From Micromonospora inyonensis (GTDB taxonomy: Bacteria > Actinomycetota > Actinomycetes > Mycobacteriales > Micromonosporaceae), in contig NZ_FMHU01000001.1 of assembly GCF_900091415.1 (NCBI RefSeq), positions 2,976,001-3,040,000 of the forward strand: DNA of 64,000 nucleotides, given 5' to 3'. The position numbers were made by a program, and so were the translations under genes. Below the pieces are notes generated by a model. It saw nothing but the letters and a program-made list of their open reading frames with translations. It was not told where the DNA came from and searched no databases. The stretch's first letter is position 1; every line of letters starts with the position of its first letter. This document shows positions 56,892 through 64,000 of the stretch, one piece after another.

Positions 56892-57426
56892 GACCAGCCT
56901 CCTCACACGCGGACCACAGCGTCCGTCGCGGGGAGGGCAGGGAGATTCGAAAGTCTGACGCACGGGCTCACTGGCACCAATCCACGGTTCCCGTGGAAGC
57001 CCTCCGCCACCATGCTGACCTACAGGCTCATCAGCACCACAGAGCATTCGGGGTCGACCACGACGAACCCCACCACCATCCGCCCGAACACAGCCGGACC
57101 ACAACCAGCAACCGGCGCCGAATCTTCGCGCACCATGGTGCGCCTCGAAGACGGCGCCGCGTTGCTGACCTGGGGTTTCACCCGGGTCGGAGCCTTTCTC
57201 GTTTCCGTGCCGATGGTCCGGTGCTCGGCGGGTGCTCGGGAGCCGTTGGACGGGTCGCCGCTCGTTGGGACGCGGTGAGGTCACCGGGGACGGCGGCTGT
57301 CACGCGGTGTACCTGTGAAAGGGGTCGGCGTGGAGGGCTGTGGGCGAGGGTGGGCGTTGAGTGGAAGCGGCAGTCGGCGTCATTTTCTGGGGTCGACGCC
57401 TTGCGGTCCGGTCGTAGGATGCGCGC
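56892..57426. other. Non-coding end of element A and adjoining spacer
   Basis: 535 bases without a supported gene. The part next to the transposase should contain element A's left end and its own guide RNA. An imperfect 45-base palindrome at 57114-57158 (GGCGCC at both ends, GCACCATGGTGC centre) may be a structured part of it or the boundary with host DNA. Beyond about 57170 no structure was recognised. Confidence 0.45.
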
Positions 57427-58059
57427 GTGTTGGCGATCGACAGGGCGCATTTCGCTTCGGGTGTCCGGTGGTGGCAGACGGAGACGGATTGGCCGAACGA
57501 CTTCCACAACAGTGACTACAGGGTGCTGGCCGCCCAGAATCCTGATGGAGATTTCCAGGACGACTGGTGGGCGGGGCTGCTGCCCCGGTTGACCAGGTGG
57601 AAGGCTTTGCGGCCGTTCTCCCAAGCCGATGTGACCCGCTGGTTCACGGTGTACCGGGAGGACCTGGTCCGAACCTGGCACCAGTCGTGCGCGCCGGTGA
57701 GAGATCTGGACATTACTGGCGTGACCTGGGGTCAGGTGCGGGCGTTTCCCGATGTGATCGCCCAGCTCAAGCCGACGAAGTCGGAGTCTCCGGTGTTCCC
57801 GTCGAAGCTCTGTCACTTTCTGCTTCCCCGAATCTTCCCCGTCTTCGACAACGCGGCTGTCGGAGGTTCTCGTACTTACGAGGCGTACTTCAATCTGATC
57901 AAGGGCAGCTGGGAGGCCACTCCCGCTGCGCTTCAGGCCGAGCTGGTCGCGGAGCTGTCCCAGCTCATCGAGGACCATGGGCGGGGCCCTCTGTACGAGG
58001 GCTTCCCCATGGCAACCAAGATCACCGAGCTTGCGCTCATCGGATCTCGCCACCGGTGA
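57427..58059 (+). CDS. Hypothetical protein, accessory
   Basis: 210 residues from GTG 57427. It is rich in Trp and aromatic residues (VRWWQTETDWPNDFHNSDYRVL, QDDWWAGLLPRLTRW). A central PSKLCHFLLPRIFPVFDNAAVGG motif with conserved-looking Lys-His-Pro-Asp recalls small families of uncharacterised proteins scattered on islands. No signal peptide or membrane helix. Codon usage is less GC-biased than in the core genes. It lies alone between element A and the regulator. No function can be given. Confidence 0.65.
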   Translation: MLAIDRAHFASGVRWWQTETDWPNDFHNSDYRVLAAQNPDGDFQDDWWAGLLPRLTRWKALRPFSQADVTRWFTVYREDLVRTWHQSCAPVRDLDITGVTWGQVRAFPDVIAQLKPTKSESPVFPSKLCHFLLPRIFPVFDNAAVGGSRTYEAYFNLIKGSWEATPAALQAELVAELSQLIEDHGRGPLYEGFPMATKITELALIGSRHR

Positions 58060-58419
58060 CGCCATCTCAGGGGTGTATCCCCCAACATGGTCAGGGCACT
58101 CCAGGTAGTCCCAATGTTCCAGCACCTCGGGGTCATTCTGCCGGGCTGGCTGTCGGTCGTGTCAGCGGCGTCGGGCCTTCGCCTGCAAGCTGAGCTGCCC
58201 CGACGTCGAGGTGGTGTGCGCGTCGAACTCGCTTGAGCTGGATCGCGGTGTCCTCTCACTGTGGGCTGGCCACCGTGAGGGCTCACCGTGGGGGTTCCGG
58301 GTGGCGGGGCGCGCCTCGATCCTGTGGTGGATGTTCGTCGGCACCGGCTTGCATGTTGACTTGCCGTCACGGGGCTGATGCGCTGAGCTGCTGATCGATG
58401 GATTGATCGTCCGGACGGG
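58060..58419. other. Intergenic region, nothing recognised
   Basis: 360 bases. An open plus-strand stretch of about 70 codons (58160-58378, CPDVEVVCASNSLELDRG region) has no start codon and no recognised family; it may be a gene remnant. No repeats or clear promoter. Confidence 0.4.
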
Positions 58420-59787
58420 GTGGTCGTGGGCGTGCAGGTGGATCCCGAGTGGTGGAGTTCGGGAGTCTGGAACGGTCGGCCGATCGGCGAGTTCCTGCAG
58501 CGGCGGGACGTGACCGCTGTCTTCCGGTTTCTCCATGCCCGCGGTGTGTCCTATGGCAAGATCGCGGCTCTCGTCGGCGTCTCACCCAACCGTGCCGCAG
58601 AGATCGCCAAGGGCGTCCGGCAGGTCACGGCCTACGAGGTCCTGGAACGGATCGCGGCCGGCCTGAGCATTCCGCGTCCGGCGATGGGGCTCGGCCGAAC
58701 CGAGGACGCGGGCGCGGCGCAGGATGCCAGCAGCGCGTCCGGTACGGGCATCGGGGCGGAGCAGCCGTTGGCCGGTGCGGGAACCAGCGTGGAGGTGAGC
58801 GGTCTTGCTCGGCTCCGACTGGAACTGGACGAGGCTTTGGCATCGGCAAGCGTCGCTCCACGGCATCTGGAGCTGATCGAGGAATCGGCCGGGGAGCACA
58901 TGCGGGTGTATCCGTCTGCTTCGCCCCAGGTGATGTTGTCGCGGCTGGCCGCTGACTGCCAGGAGGTTCAGGTCCTGTCACGTCGGCGTCAGCCGGCGGC
59001 GGTCCAGGCCCGGCTGTCGGGGGTTGCGGCGCTGTTGGCGACGATGTGCGCCGATGCGTTGATGCGGCTGGGTGACGTGGCCGAGGCCCGGCGGTGGTAT
59101 CGCACGGCGATCCATGCGGCGGATGACAGTGGGCAGGCATGGTTGAAGGTGCTGGTGCGGGCCCAGGCGGCGATGCTGCCCTACTACTTCGGAGATCCGC
59201 ACCAGACCGTCGCTGTCGCTGAGGCGGCGCTGGCGGTGACGCCGACCGCCTCGCCGTCGGGTGCCCTGGCGGCAGCGGGCCGGGCGCGGGCTCTGGCCCG
59301 GGTTGGGGCCACCGGGCAGGCGCGGTCGGCCATCGACCAGGCGCGCCGGCTGTTCGATCAGGCGGGCGACGAGGACACCGATGTGGCGTTCAGGTTCCCG
59401 GCGAAGCGGCTGCTGCTGTACCTCTCCGGGACGTACACGTGGCTCGGTGACACGGCGGAGGCGTACCGGGTCCAGGAGGAGGCGTTGCGGCTGTACGGGG
59501 CGGCTCCAGCGGTGCCGATCGACGCGGCGCTCATTGCCCTGGACCGGTCGATGTGCCTTGCCCGCGACCGACGGGCGGCCGAAGCGGCCATAACCGCCCG
59601 CGAGGCCGTCGGGGACCTGCCCGAGATACAGCGGACGGAGATCGTCCTGACCAGGGCCGCCGATGTGGTGTCGGTGATCCCTGGTAGCAGCCGGTGTGGT
59701 GAGGTGGCCGCGTTGACGGACTACGTGCAGGTGTGCCGCGAGCGCGCCCGTAGGCTGGGGAGCGTAGCCGCTGCACTCGGTCCCTAG
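58420..59787 (+). CDS. HTH (XRE-like) regulator with TPR domain
   Basis: 455 residues from GTG 58420. Residues about 25-90 form a helix-turn-helix (VFRFLHARGVSYGKIAALVGVSPNRAAEIAKG, VTAYEVLERIAAGL). After a low-complexity Ala/Gly linker, residues about 150-445 are TPR-like helices (LGDVAEARRWYRTAIHAADDSG, GRARALARVGATGQARSAIDQARRLF). Such proteins are common pathway-specific regulators in actinobacteria and may sense a small peptide or metabolite. It stands 7 bases before the phosphotransferase gene, so the two are co-transcribed. Confidence 0.85.
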   Translation: MVVGVQVDPEWWSSGVWNGRPIGEFLQRRDVTAVFRFLHARGVSYGKIAALVGVSPNRAAEIAKGVRQVTAYEVLERIAAGLSIPRPAMGLGRTEDAGAAQDASSASGTGIGAEQPLAGAGTSVEVSGLARLRLELDEALASASVAPRHLELIEESAGEHMRVYPSASPQVMLSRLAADCQEVQVLSRRRQPAAVQARLSGVAALLATMCADALMRLGDVAEARRWYRTAIHAADDSGQAWLKVLVRAQAAMLPYYFGDPHQTVAVAEAALAVTPTASPSGALAAAGRARALARVGATGQARSAIDQARRLFDQAGDEDTDVAFRFPAKRLLLYLSGTYTWLGDTAEAYRVQEEALRLYGAAPAVPIDAALIALDRSMCLARDRRAAEAAITAREAVGDLPEIQRTEIVLTRAADVVSVIPGSSRCGEVAALTDYVQVCRERARRLGSVAAALGP

Positions 59788-59794
59788 GAGCTCC

Positions 59795-60679
59795 ATGTTC
59801 GTCGAGGCGCGCACCCGACCGGTGCTCGCCGAGGTGTGTCGTCGTCTGGGTTACTCGGACTCGGATGTGGTCCTGCTCCGGCACCACACCAACGCCGTCT
59901 ACGCCGTCCGTGACGTGGTGATCAAGATTGCCCCTGGTGACCTTGGCGTCGACCGGCTGCGTTCGGTGGTGGCCGTGGTGGACTGGCTGGCTGCTCGGCG
60001 GTTTCCCACGGTGGAGTTGCATCCGGGCCTGTCACAGCCGTTGCGGGTGAGCGGCCACGCCGTCACGGTCTGGCAGCGACTGGACCCGGCCGACCACCAC
60101 CCGATCACTGTCGCCGAACTCGGAGCACTTCTCCGTGCCCTGCATGCGCTGCCCGCCCCGCCGATGCCGCTGCCGGTCCTGCAACCGATCAACGGCATCG
60201 CCCGGTCCGTCGCCCGTTCGGAGATCCTAAACGGCAAGGAGCAGGATCTGCTGATGGACCGGCTCGAGGTGCTGGCTGCCGGCTGGGAGGCGATGCAGTT
60301 TCCCCACGGTCCGAGCCTGATCCAGTCCGATCCGCAGATCCGCAACGCGCTTCGGCGCTTCGATGGCACGCCCGTGTTGGCTGACTGGGACGGTGCCATG
60401 CTCGGGCCCCGGGAGTGGGACATCGCAACGGTCGCTGTTCACTGCCGCCGGTTCGACCCTCCCGGCTGGGCGTCCTTCGCCGACTTCACCGCCGCCTACG
60501 GTTGGGATGCCACCTTGTGGCCAGGGTTCGACGAGCTGTGCCAGCTCCGCGAGCTGCAGATGATCGCGACCAACGCCCGCAAGTCCCGTCCCGGAACGGA
60601 CGCTGCCGACGAGGTGCGTCATCGGATCGCGGGTCTTGTCGACGACGGCGCAGAGATCCGTCGGTGGCAGATTCTTTGA
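59795..60679 (+). CDS. Phosphotransferase, aminoglycoside-phosphotransferase (APH) fold
   Basis: 294 residues. Kinase-like APH fold: an N-lobe lysine in AVRDVVIKIAP, and a catalytic loop where the usual HGDxxxxN reads QSDPQIRNAL (Asp and Asn kept, His-Gly changed to Gln-Ser). The metal site is LADWDGAMLGPREWDIA. Members phosphorylate antibiotics, sugars, choline or other small molecules; the altered loop suggests a specialised substrate. Start ATG 59795 follows the regulator stop by 7 bases. Confidence 0.85.
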   Translation: MFVEARTRPVLAEVCRRLGYSDSDVVLLRHHTNAVYAVRDVVIKIAPGDLGVDRLRSVVAVVDWLAARRFPTVELHPGLSQPLRVSGHAVTVWQRLDPADHHPITVAELGALLRALHALPAPPMPLPVLQPINGIARSVARSEILNGKEQDLLMDRLEVLAAGWEAMQFPHGPSLIQSDPQIRNALRRFDGTPVLADWDGAMLGPREWDIATVAVHCRRFDPPGWASFADFTAAYGWDATLWPGFDELCQLRELQMIATNARKSRPGTDAADEVRHRIAGLVDDGAEIRRWQIL

Positions 60680-61002
60680 ACCCGGCCTGCCGAGTAGCCG
60701 CCGTTCGCCGGCTCGCGGGCATTGGTCCAGCTCAGACACGATGAGGTCCACCGTGACCTGCCACGCTGGGTCTATCTCCCCTCCCGCTATGAAGCGATCG
60801 TGGACCCCAGGAAACGCGTAGGCGGAACGGTCCGGGCAAACCCCTGAAACCTGGGTAGCCAGAACGAGCCGCCCGTGTCCCGACCGGAGTCAACACCGGT
60901 CGACGTAACGGCCCGAGGCGGGTGCGGCGCGGGGCGGATGTGCTCCCAGATCCGCGACACCGTGCTCACCCTCTCGGTGCCTGTCGGAACAGGGGTAGGA
61001 GC
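60680..61002. other. Intergenic region upstream of the peptide operon
   Basis: 323 bases with no firmly supported gene. A 67-codon GTG-initiated frame at 60875-61078 overlaps the start of the next gene in another frame and is not favoured. No clear promoter hexamers were found. Confidence 0.4.
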
Positions 61003-61221
61003 ATGCCTACACGTAGTGCAACCTCCAGCAGGATTCCGCGAAGAACACAGGGCCCGGGGTCCGGAGAAGGCCCCGTAAGCGGCGATCCGAGTTTGTTCAA
61101 GATCGGCCCTGCTCTGGGCGGCACCGGTGTCGTCGCCCAGGTGCGCGTGCCCTCCATCCACACGCTGCCACCGCCCTCGACCATCACGACTCCGGCCGGG
61201 TTTGTGGAGAGCCGGTCATGA
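61003..61221 (+). CDS. Small 72-residue peptide, possible precursor
   Basis: From ATG 61003 with AGGGG seven bases upstream. The chain has a Ser/Arg/Pro-rich first third (MPTRSATSSRIPRRTQ), then SLFKIGPALGGTGVVAQV, RVPSIHTLPPPSTITTPAGF and a VESRS end; no cysteine, no signal peptide. Its stop overlaps the start of the next gene (ATGA at 61218-61221), and that gene overlaps the following one, which argues that it is truly translated. With a radical SAM enzyme downstream, a ribosomally made and modified peptide precursor is possible, but no leader family is recognised. Confidence 0.55.
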   Translation: MPTRSATSSRIPRRTQGPGSGEGPVSGDPSLFKIGPALGGTGVVAQVRVPSIHTLPPPSTITTPAGFVESRS

Positions 61222-61661
61222 CTCTGTACGTCTCTTCCCACACCGCCCCGCCCGACGGACGGTTTCCGACGCCGGCCCCGGCTCCGCTCGACTCGCCGTG
61301 GCGAATGCAGGGTCTGTCGACGGCCGCCCAGAGGCTGCGCAAGGCCTGGCGCCTTCTGCTCGGCCGCGAGGCAACCGCACCCAGGCAGGTCGGACGATCA
61401 AACGGCCGGCATCGCCGCCACTACGCCCATGACGCGACCCGACTGATTGCCCGCCCCAACCGAGGCAAGGGCGGCGTGCCGGCCGCTCAGCGGCCAGCGG
61501 CAGGATCCGCGCCTCACGACCAGGCGATGGGACCGGTTGTCACAGCGGCCGAGGGCAACCATCGGTGGACGAAGGACTCCACTCCGGATTCGCCGAGGGT
61601 GGGCCAGGCCGGCTGCCCAACGTTGGCGCAGGAGTGGCGCGGGCGGGGCGGTCGGTGGTGA
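61218..61661 (+). CDS. Hypothetical basic protein
   Basis: 147 residues, coupled at both ends (ATGA with the peptide gene, GTGA with the zinc-ribbon gene). A Pro-rich N-terminus (SSHTAPPDGRFPTPAPAP) is followed by a basic helical region (MQGLSTAAQRLRKAWRLLLGR, GRSNGRHRRHYAHDATRLIA) and a polar tail. No recognised domain. The basic central part could bind nucleic acid or an acidic partner. Function unknown. Confidence 0.6.
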   Translation: MTLYVSSHTAPPDGRFPTPAPAPLDSPWRMQGLSTAAQRLRKAWRLLLGREATAPRQVGRSNGRHRRHYAHDATRLIARPNRGKGGVPAAQRPAAGSAPHDQAMGPVVTAAEGNHRWTKDSTPDSPRVGQAGCPTLAQEWRGRGGRW

Positions 61662-61939
61662 CCCTTGCCGAACCGCCCCGCCCGCACCTGCCGATGCGCC
61701 CGTTGTGGCGGTGCCGAGCCTGCGGTGCCGAATGGCCCTGCTCGCCGGCCCGGCTCCGCCTGCTGCGGGAGTACGAAGGATGCCGGGTGTCCCTGGCGCT
61801 CTACCTCGTCGTGATGCTCAACGAGGCCGTCCAGGACGCGTACCGGCTCGGGCTTCGCGTCGACCTCGCCGCCTGGTACGTCCGCATGATCGCCTGGATC
61901 CGACGTCCGGAGGTGCCGGTTGAGCGGGCGCACCAGTAG
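61658..61939 (+). CDS. Small zinc-ribbon-like protein
   Basis: 93 residues from GTG 61658 overlapping the previous stop. A short Pro-rich start leads to MRPLWRCRACGAEWPCSPARLRLL, where Cys19, Cys22 and Cys28 suggest a metal knuckle. A helical C-terminus follows (VSLALYLVVMLNEAVQDAYRLGL, AAWYVRMIAWIRRP). Small proteins with this W-C-x2-C-x5-C start are widespread in actinobacteria, often close to HTH regulators, without known role. It is 240 bases before the radical SAM gene. Confidence 0.75.
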   Translation: MTLAEPPRPHLPMRPLWRCRACGAEWPCSPARLRLLREYEGCRVSLALYLVVMLNEAVQDAYRLGLRVDLAAWYVRMIAWIRRPEVPVERAHQ

Positions 61940-62179
61940 CACGACCACCGGTCCCGGTCGCCGGGCGCTTCTCCTTCCCTCGAATTGAACGACGTCGAGG
62001 TAGTGCACCTGGTGGGATCGCTCGGCGCGACGTCCGGACTCGTTCCCGTCATCTCGCACTGAGCAGCCCCTTTTCCGGCCAGTTCCACCTTTCGCCGTCC
62101 CTTCTCTTCCCGTTGCTCTGTCGCGCGGGCGGTGGCGCACGCCCATGCCCGCAATTCCTGCTCGTCACGGAGGTGTTCG

Positions 62180-64000
62180 ATGCGTGACCTGCCCCCGTCC
62201 GTTCACGATCGGCTGCGGTATGCATACGCGCATGCCACCGGTTCAATCCCCGCACGTCGCGGGCTATTGACGGCGGTGTCGTTAGAGGATCCGAACGCCG
62301 TGCGTGCCGCGCTGACCTCGGCGGTCGGCGAGGAAAGAACGGTGGTGGTGACCGGAACCCTCGACCGTCGGCTGGTTCTCATCGAGCAACCGTCAGGATC
62401 GTGGACGGCGGCCGACCTCTCCGGGCAGCCACATCGCAGCCGAGTGTGGCCTGACTGGACCGTCGGTCACCTGGAGATTGCCGACCCGGAGAGTTGGCTG
62501 TCCACCACACGGATCACCGCCGTAGGACAGCGGCGGTTGCTGCGGCCACGGCTGTTGCTCGCGTCGCTGTACCACCCGGAGCACTTCCCGCTTCCTCGGT
62601 TCCCGCTGGCGATCTCCGACCTGGCCCGGGCAGCCCGGTCCACCCTGATCGGGCAGGTCGAGCTGATGGACATGCAGCTCGGCGCCGGATTGGACGACAT
62701 CGTCGACCGGGTCCGCGAGGGAGCGGAGGTACTCGGTGTGTCGGTGACCTTCGGTCAGCATGACCTGGCCACCCGGCTGTTGGATGCCGTCGCCGCTCTC
62801 GACCGGCCGCCGCTGGTGGTCGCCGGAGGTTCGCTGACCGCGCGCAACGAGCGGATCCTGCTGGACCGGTATCCGAACCTGCTCATCTGCCGGGGCGCCG
62901 GAGAGCCGACGATCGCCGACGTACTGGCCCACTGGCACGGTGACCTGCAAGTCGGGCAAATCCGGGGCCTCGGGTTCCGGGGCACCCCGCAGACTCGCAC
63001 CTTGATGCCGATCAACCGCTCCCGCCGGACCGCGACGGTGGCGAACCGGTCGCAGACCGACATGTGGCCGGAGCTCGATCTACTCGACCACACCTTCGCC
63101 CACGGGGGCGTCGCGCAGCTGGAGTCGTCGCGGGGCTGCACCAACTACTGCTCGTTCTGCCCACGCGGGCACAAGGGGCAATGGTCCGGGGCGCAGCCCG
63201 ACGCGCTGCCCTGGCTCCTGCGTGAGATGAGGGAGGTCTTCGACCGGCACCCGAACCTGAACAGGACGATCTACCTGGTCGACGAGGAGTTCATCGGACG
63301 TGGCGACGACGCGGCCACCCGGGCCTTGCAGGTCGCGGACACGCTCGCCCAGGCGGGCTTCACCTGGGAGACGAGCTGCCGGGTCGACCAGGTCGTCCGT
63401 CCCGACCGGGATCGCAGCTGGCACCTCGAACGCGGCCATCTGTGGCGCGGCCTGGTCGACCAGAACCTGCGCCGCTGCCTGTTCGGCGTCGAGTCGGGGG
63501 TGACCTCGATCCTGGACCGCTTCAACAAGGAGACCACCAGCGAGCAGAACGCCCTGGCCATCCGCACCCTCACCGCGCTGGGGGTACCACCGCGGTTCAC
63601 CTACATCACCTTCGACCAGCTGATGACCGCCGCCGAGCTACGACAGACGTACGCCTTCCAGGGCCGCACCGACCTGCTACTACGGCCCCAGCCCGACCTG
63701 AGCGTCGCCGAGATCATCGACGGGGTGCGCGACGAGCAGTGGGTCGCTGCCCACACCACCGGCCGGCCCTTCTACACCGGCATCAGCTACATGCTCGTCG
63801 GCATGGAATGCCTGATCGGTGCCGCCTACACCCGCCGCGCAGAGGCGGCCGGACTCACCGGCCCGGCGGACCCGTCAATGGGACGAGTCGAGGCCCGCTA
63901 CGCCGACTGGCGCATCGGCGTGCTCGCCCGCCGCTCCCAGCTCTGGATCGATCGGAACTTCGCCCTCGACTACACCCTCAAGTCGTTGGAGAAGATCCTC
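62180..64000 (+). CDS. Radical SAM protein, probably B12-binding type, 3' truncated by window end
   Basis: At least 607 residues; the frame is open to the last base. ATG 62180 has GGAGG six bases upstream. The [4Fe-4S] motif is Cys320-x3-Cys324-x2-Cys327 in SSRGCTNYCSFCPRG. IYLVDEEFIG, TSCRVDQVV and LFGVESGVTSILDRFNKETT are barrel motifs of the class. The region 150-270 (VELMDMQLGAGLDDIVDRVREGAEVLGV, PPLVVAGGSLTARNE, LICRGAGEPTIADVLAHW) resembles the Rossmann B12-binding domain of class B radical SAM methyltransferases, though the cobalamin His of DxHxxG was not seen. It may methylate or rearrange a small molecule or a peptide, conceivably the product of the upstream operon. Confidence 0.85.
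   Translation, partial: MRDLPPSVHDRLRYAYAHATGSIPARRGLLTAVSLEDPNAVRAALTSAVGEERTVVVTGTLDRRLVLIEQPSGSWTAADLSGQPHRSRVWPDWTVGHLEIADPESWLSTTRITAVGQRRLLRPRLLLASLYHPEHFPLPRFPLAISDLARAARSTLIGQVELMDMQLGAGLDDIVDRVREGAEVLGVSVTFGQHDLATRLLDAVAALDRPPLVVAGGSLTARNERILLDRYPNLLICRGAGEPTIADVLAHWHGDLQVGQIRGLGFRGTPQTRTLMPINRSRRTATVANRSQTDMWPELDLLDHTFAHGGVAQLESSRGCTNYCSFCPRGHKGQWSGAQPDALPWLLREMREVFDRHPNLNRTIYLVDEEFIGRGDDAATRALQVADTLAQAGFTWETSCRVDQVVRPDRDRSWHLERGHLWRGLVDQNLRRCLFGVESGVTSILDRFNKETTSEQNALAIRTLTALGVPPRFTYITFDQLMTAAELRQTYAFQGRTDLLLRPQPDLSVAEIIDGVRDEQWVAAHTTGRPFYTGISYMLVGMECLIGAAYTRRAEAAGLTGPADPSMGRVEARYADWRIGVLARRSQLWIDRNFALDYTLKSLEKIL

Larger units (their letters stand above)
54140..57165 (-). mobile_element. 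IS110-family element A, interrupted by element B (ends approximate)
   Basis: An element whose DEDD transposase is split by a second IS110-family element. The left (3') end must lie between the tRNA-Lys terminator (54139) and the transposase stop at 54154; AG at 54150-54151 is a possible terminal core. The other end lies in the roughly 280 non-coding bases upstream of the transposase start at 56891 and could not be fixed. Without the insert the element would be about 1.5 kb, normal for the family. Confidence 0.6.

Noticed and set aside
58160..58378. Open plus-strand stretch of about 70 codons downstream of the hypothetical gene at 57427
   Set aside because: No start codon in frame and no recognised family; at most a gene remnant.
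60875..61078. 67-codon GTG-initiated frame in the gap before the peptide gene
   Set aside because: It overlaps the 72-residue peptide gene in another frame, lacks a good ribosome-binding site and is not coupled to a neighbour.
60680..64000. Integrative element with integrase
   Set aside because: No integrase, excisionase or duplicated tRNA end is visible; only the IS110 elements are demonstrably mobile.

Overview
The window is high-GC chromosomal DNA of an actinobacterium, most probably a Micromonosporaceae member close to Micromonospora. The grounds are GC-rich third codon positions, many GTG starts, stop/start overlaps between neighbouring genes, and a central gene order (pncB, clpS, DUF2017, mec, cysO, cysM, metallo-hydrolase, rph, rdgB) that parallels the M. 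tuberculosis Rv1330c-Rv1341 region. A short palindromic repeat with a CAGGGG-N-CCCCTG core recurs at four gene junctions. The species cannot be fixed from sequence alone.

Layout, left half. 1-6 kb: the 3' end of a GH15 glycosidase, a LigD-like phosphoesterase fused to a ligase domain that has lost catalytic residues, an aldo/keto reductase, a remnant cellulose-binding module, a flavin monooxygenase and cytochrome c oxidase subunit I (ctaD). 6-11.4 kb: a redox-signalling set made of a CPA2 antiporter fused to a UBP zinc finger, a cyclic-nucleotide-domain histidine kinase, and a receiver domain fused to a thioredoxin-reductase-like flavoenzyme. 11.4-27 kb: an MFS exporter, NAD salvage (pncB-pncA), a LAL-type LuxR regulator, a frameshifted dynamin-like gene, clpS-DUF2017, the CysO sulfur-carrier cysteine pathway (mec-cysO-cysM), a metallo-hydrolase, rph, a frameshifted rdgB and an AEC transporter. 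27-34.5 kb: a histidine-utilisation operon on the minus strand (regulator, hutU, M20 amidohydrolase, hutF, hutI, hutH). In it the regulator and hutI both have internal deletions, and a palindromic repeat sits across the hutU/M20 junction.

Layout, right half. 35-39.3 kb: a secreted Cys-rich protein with a foldase-like lipoprotein and a membrane protein, then a methyltransferase and a MOSC protein. 39.3-47.2 kb: tRNA-Leu overlapping an HNH gene, bcp, and two divergent operons: ECF sigma factor-MauE-DsbA-membrane protein on one side, anti-sigma-CopC/CopD-YcnI on the other, together suggesting envelope copper and thiol homeostasis. 47.3-54.1 kb: a membrane protein, a GT87 mannosyltransferase-like protein, orn, tRNA-His, two tandem L,D-transpeptidases and tRNA-Lys.

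From 54.1 kb the DNA looks accessory. Directly after tRNA-Lys lies an IS110-family element whose transposase gene is cut in two by a second, intact IS110-family element. Removing the insert between two CT core dinucleotides restores the first gene exactly in frame. The non-coding end of the inserted element holds stretches complementary to its own end and to the interrupted target, as expected for a bridge RNA. Beyond it are an unrecognised gene, an HTH/TPR regulator, an aminoglycoside-phosphotransferase-like protein, and a translationally coupled series: a 72-residue peptide gene, a 147-residue protein, a 93-residue zinc-ribbon protein, then a radical SAM protein running off the window. This last group is the best candidate for an uncharacterised biosynthetic or modification system.

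Several genes are broken: two by single missing bases (dynamin-like, rdgB) and two by internal deletions (hutI, the RpiR-type regulator). Real decay cannot be told from assembly error here, and each case is flagged.
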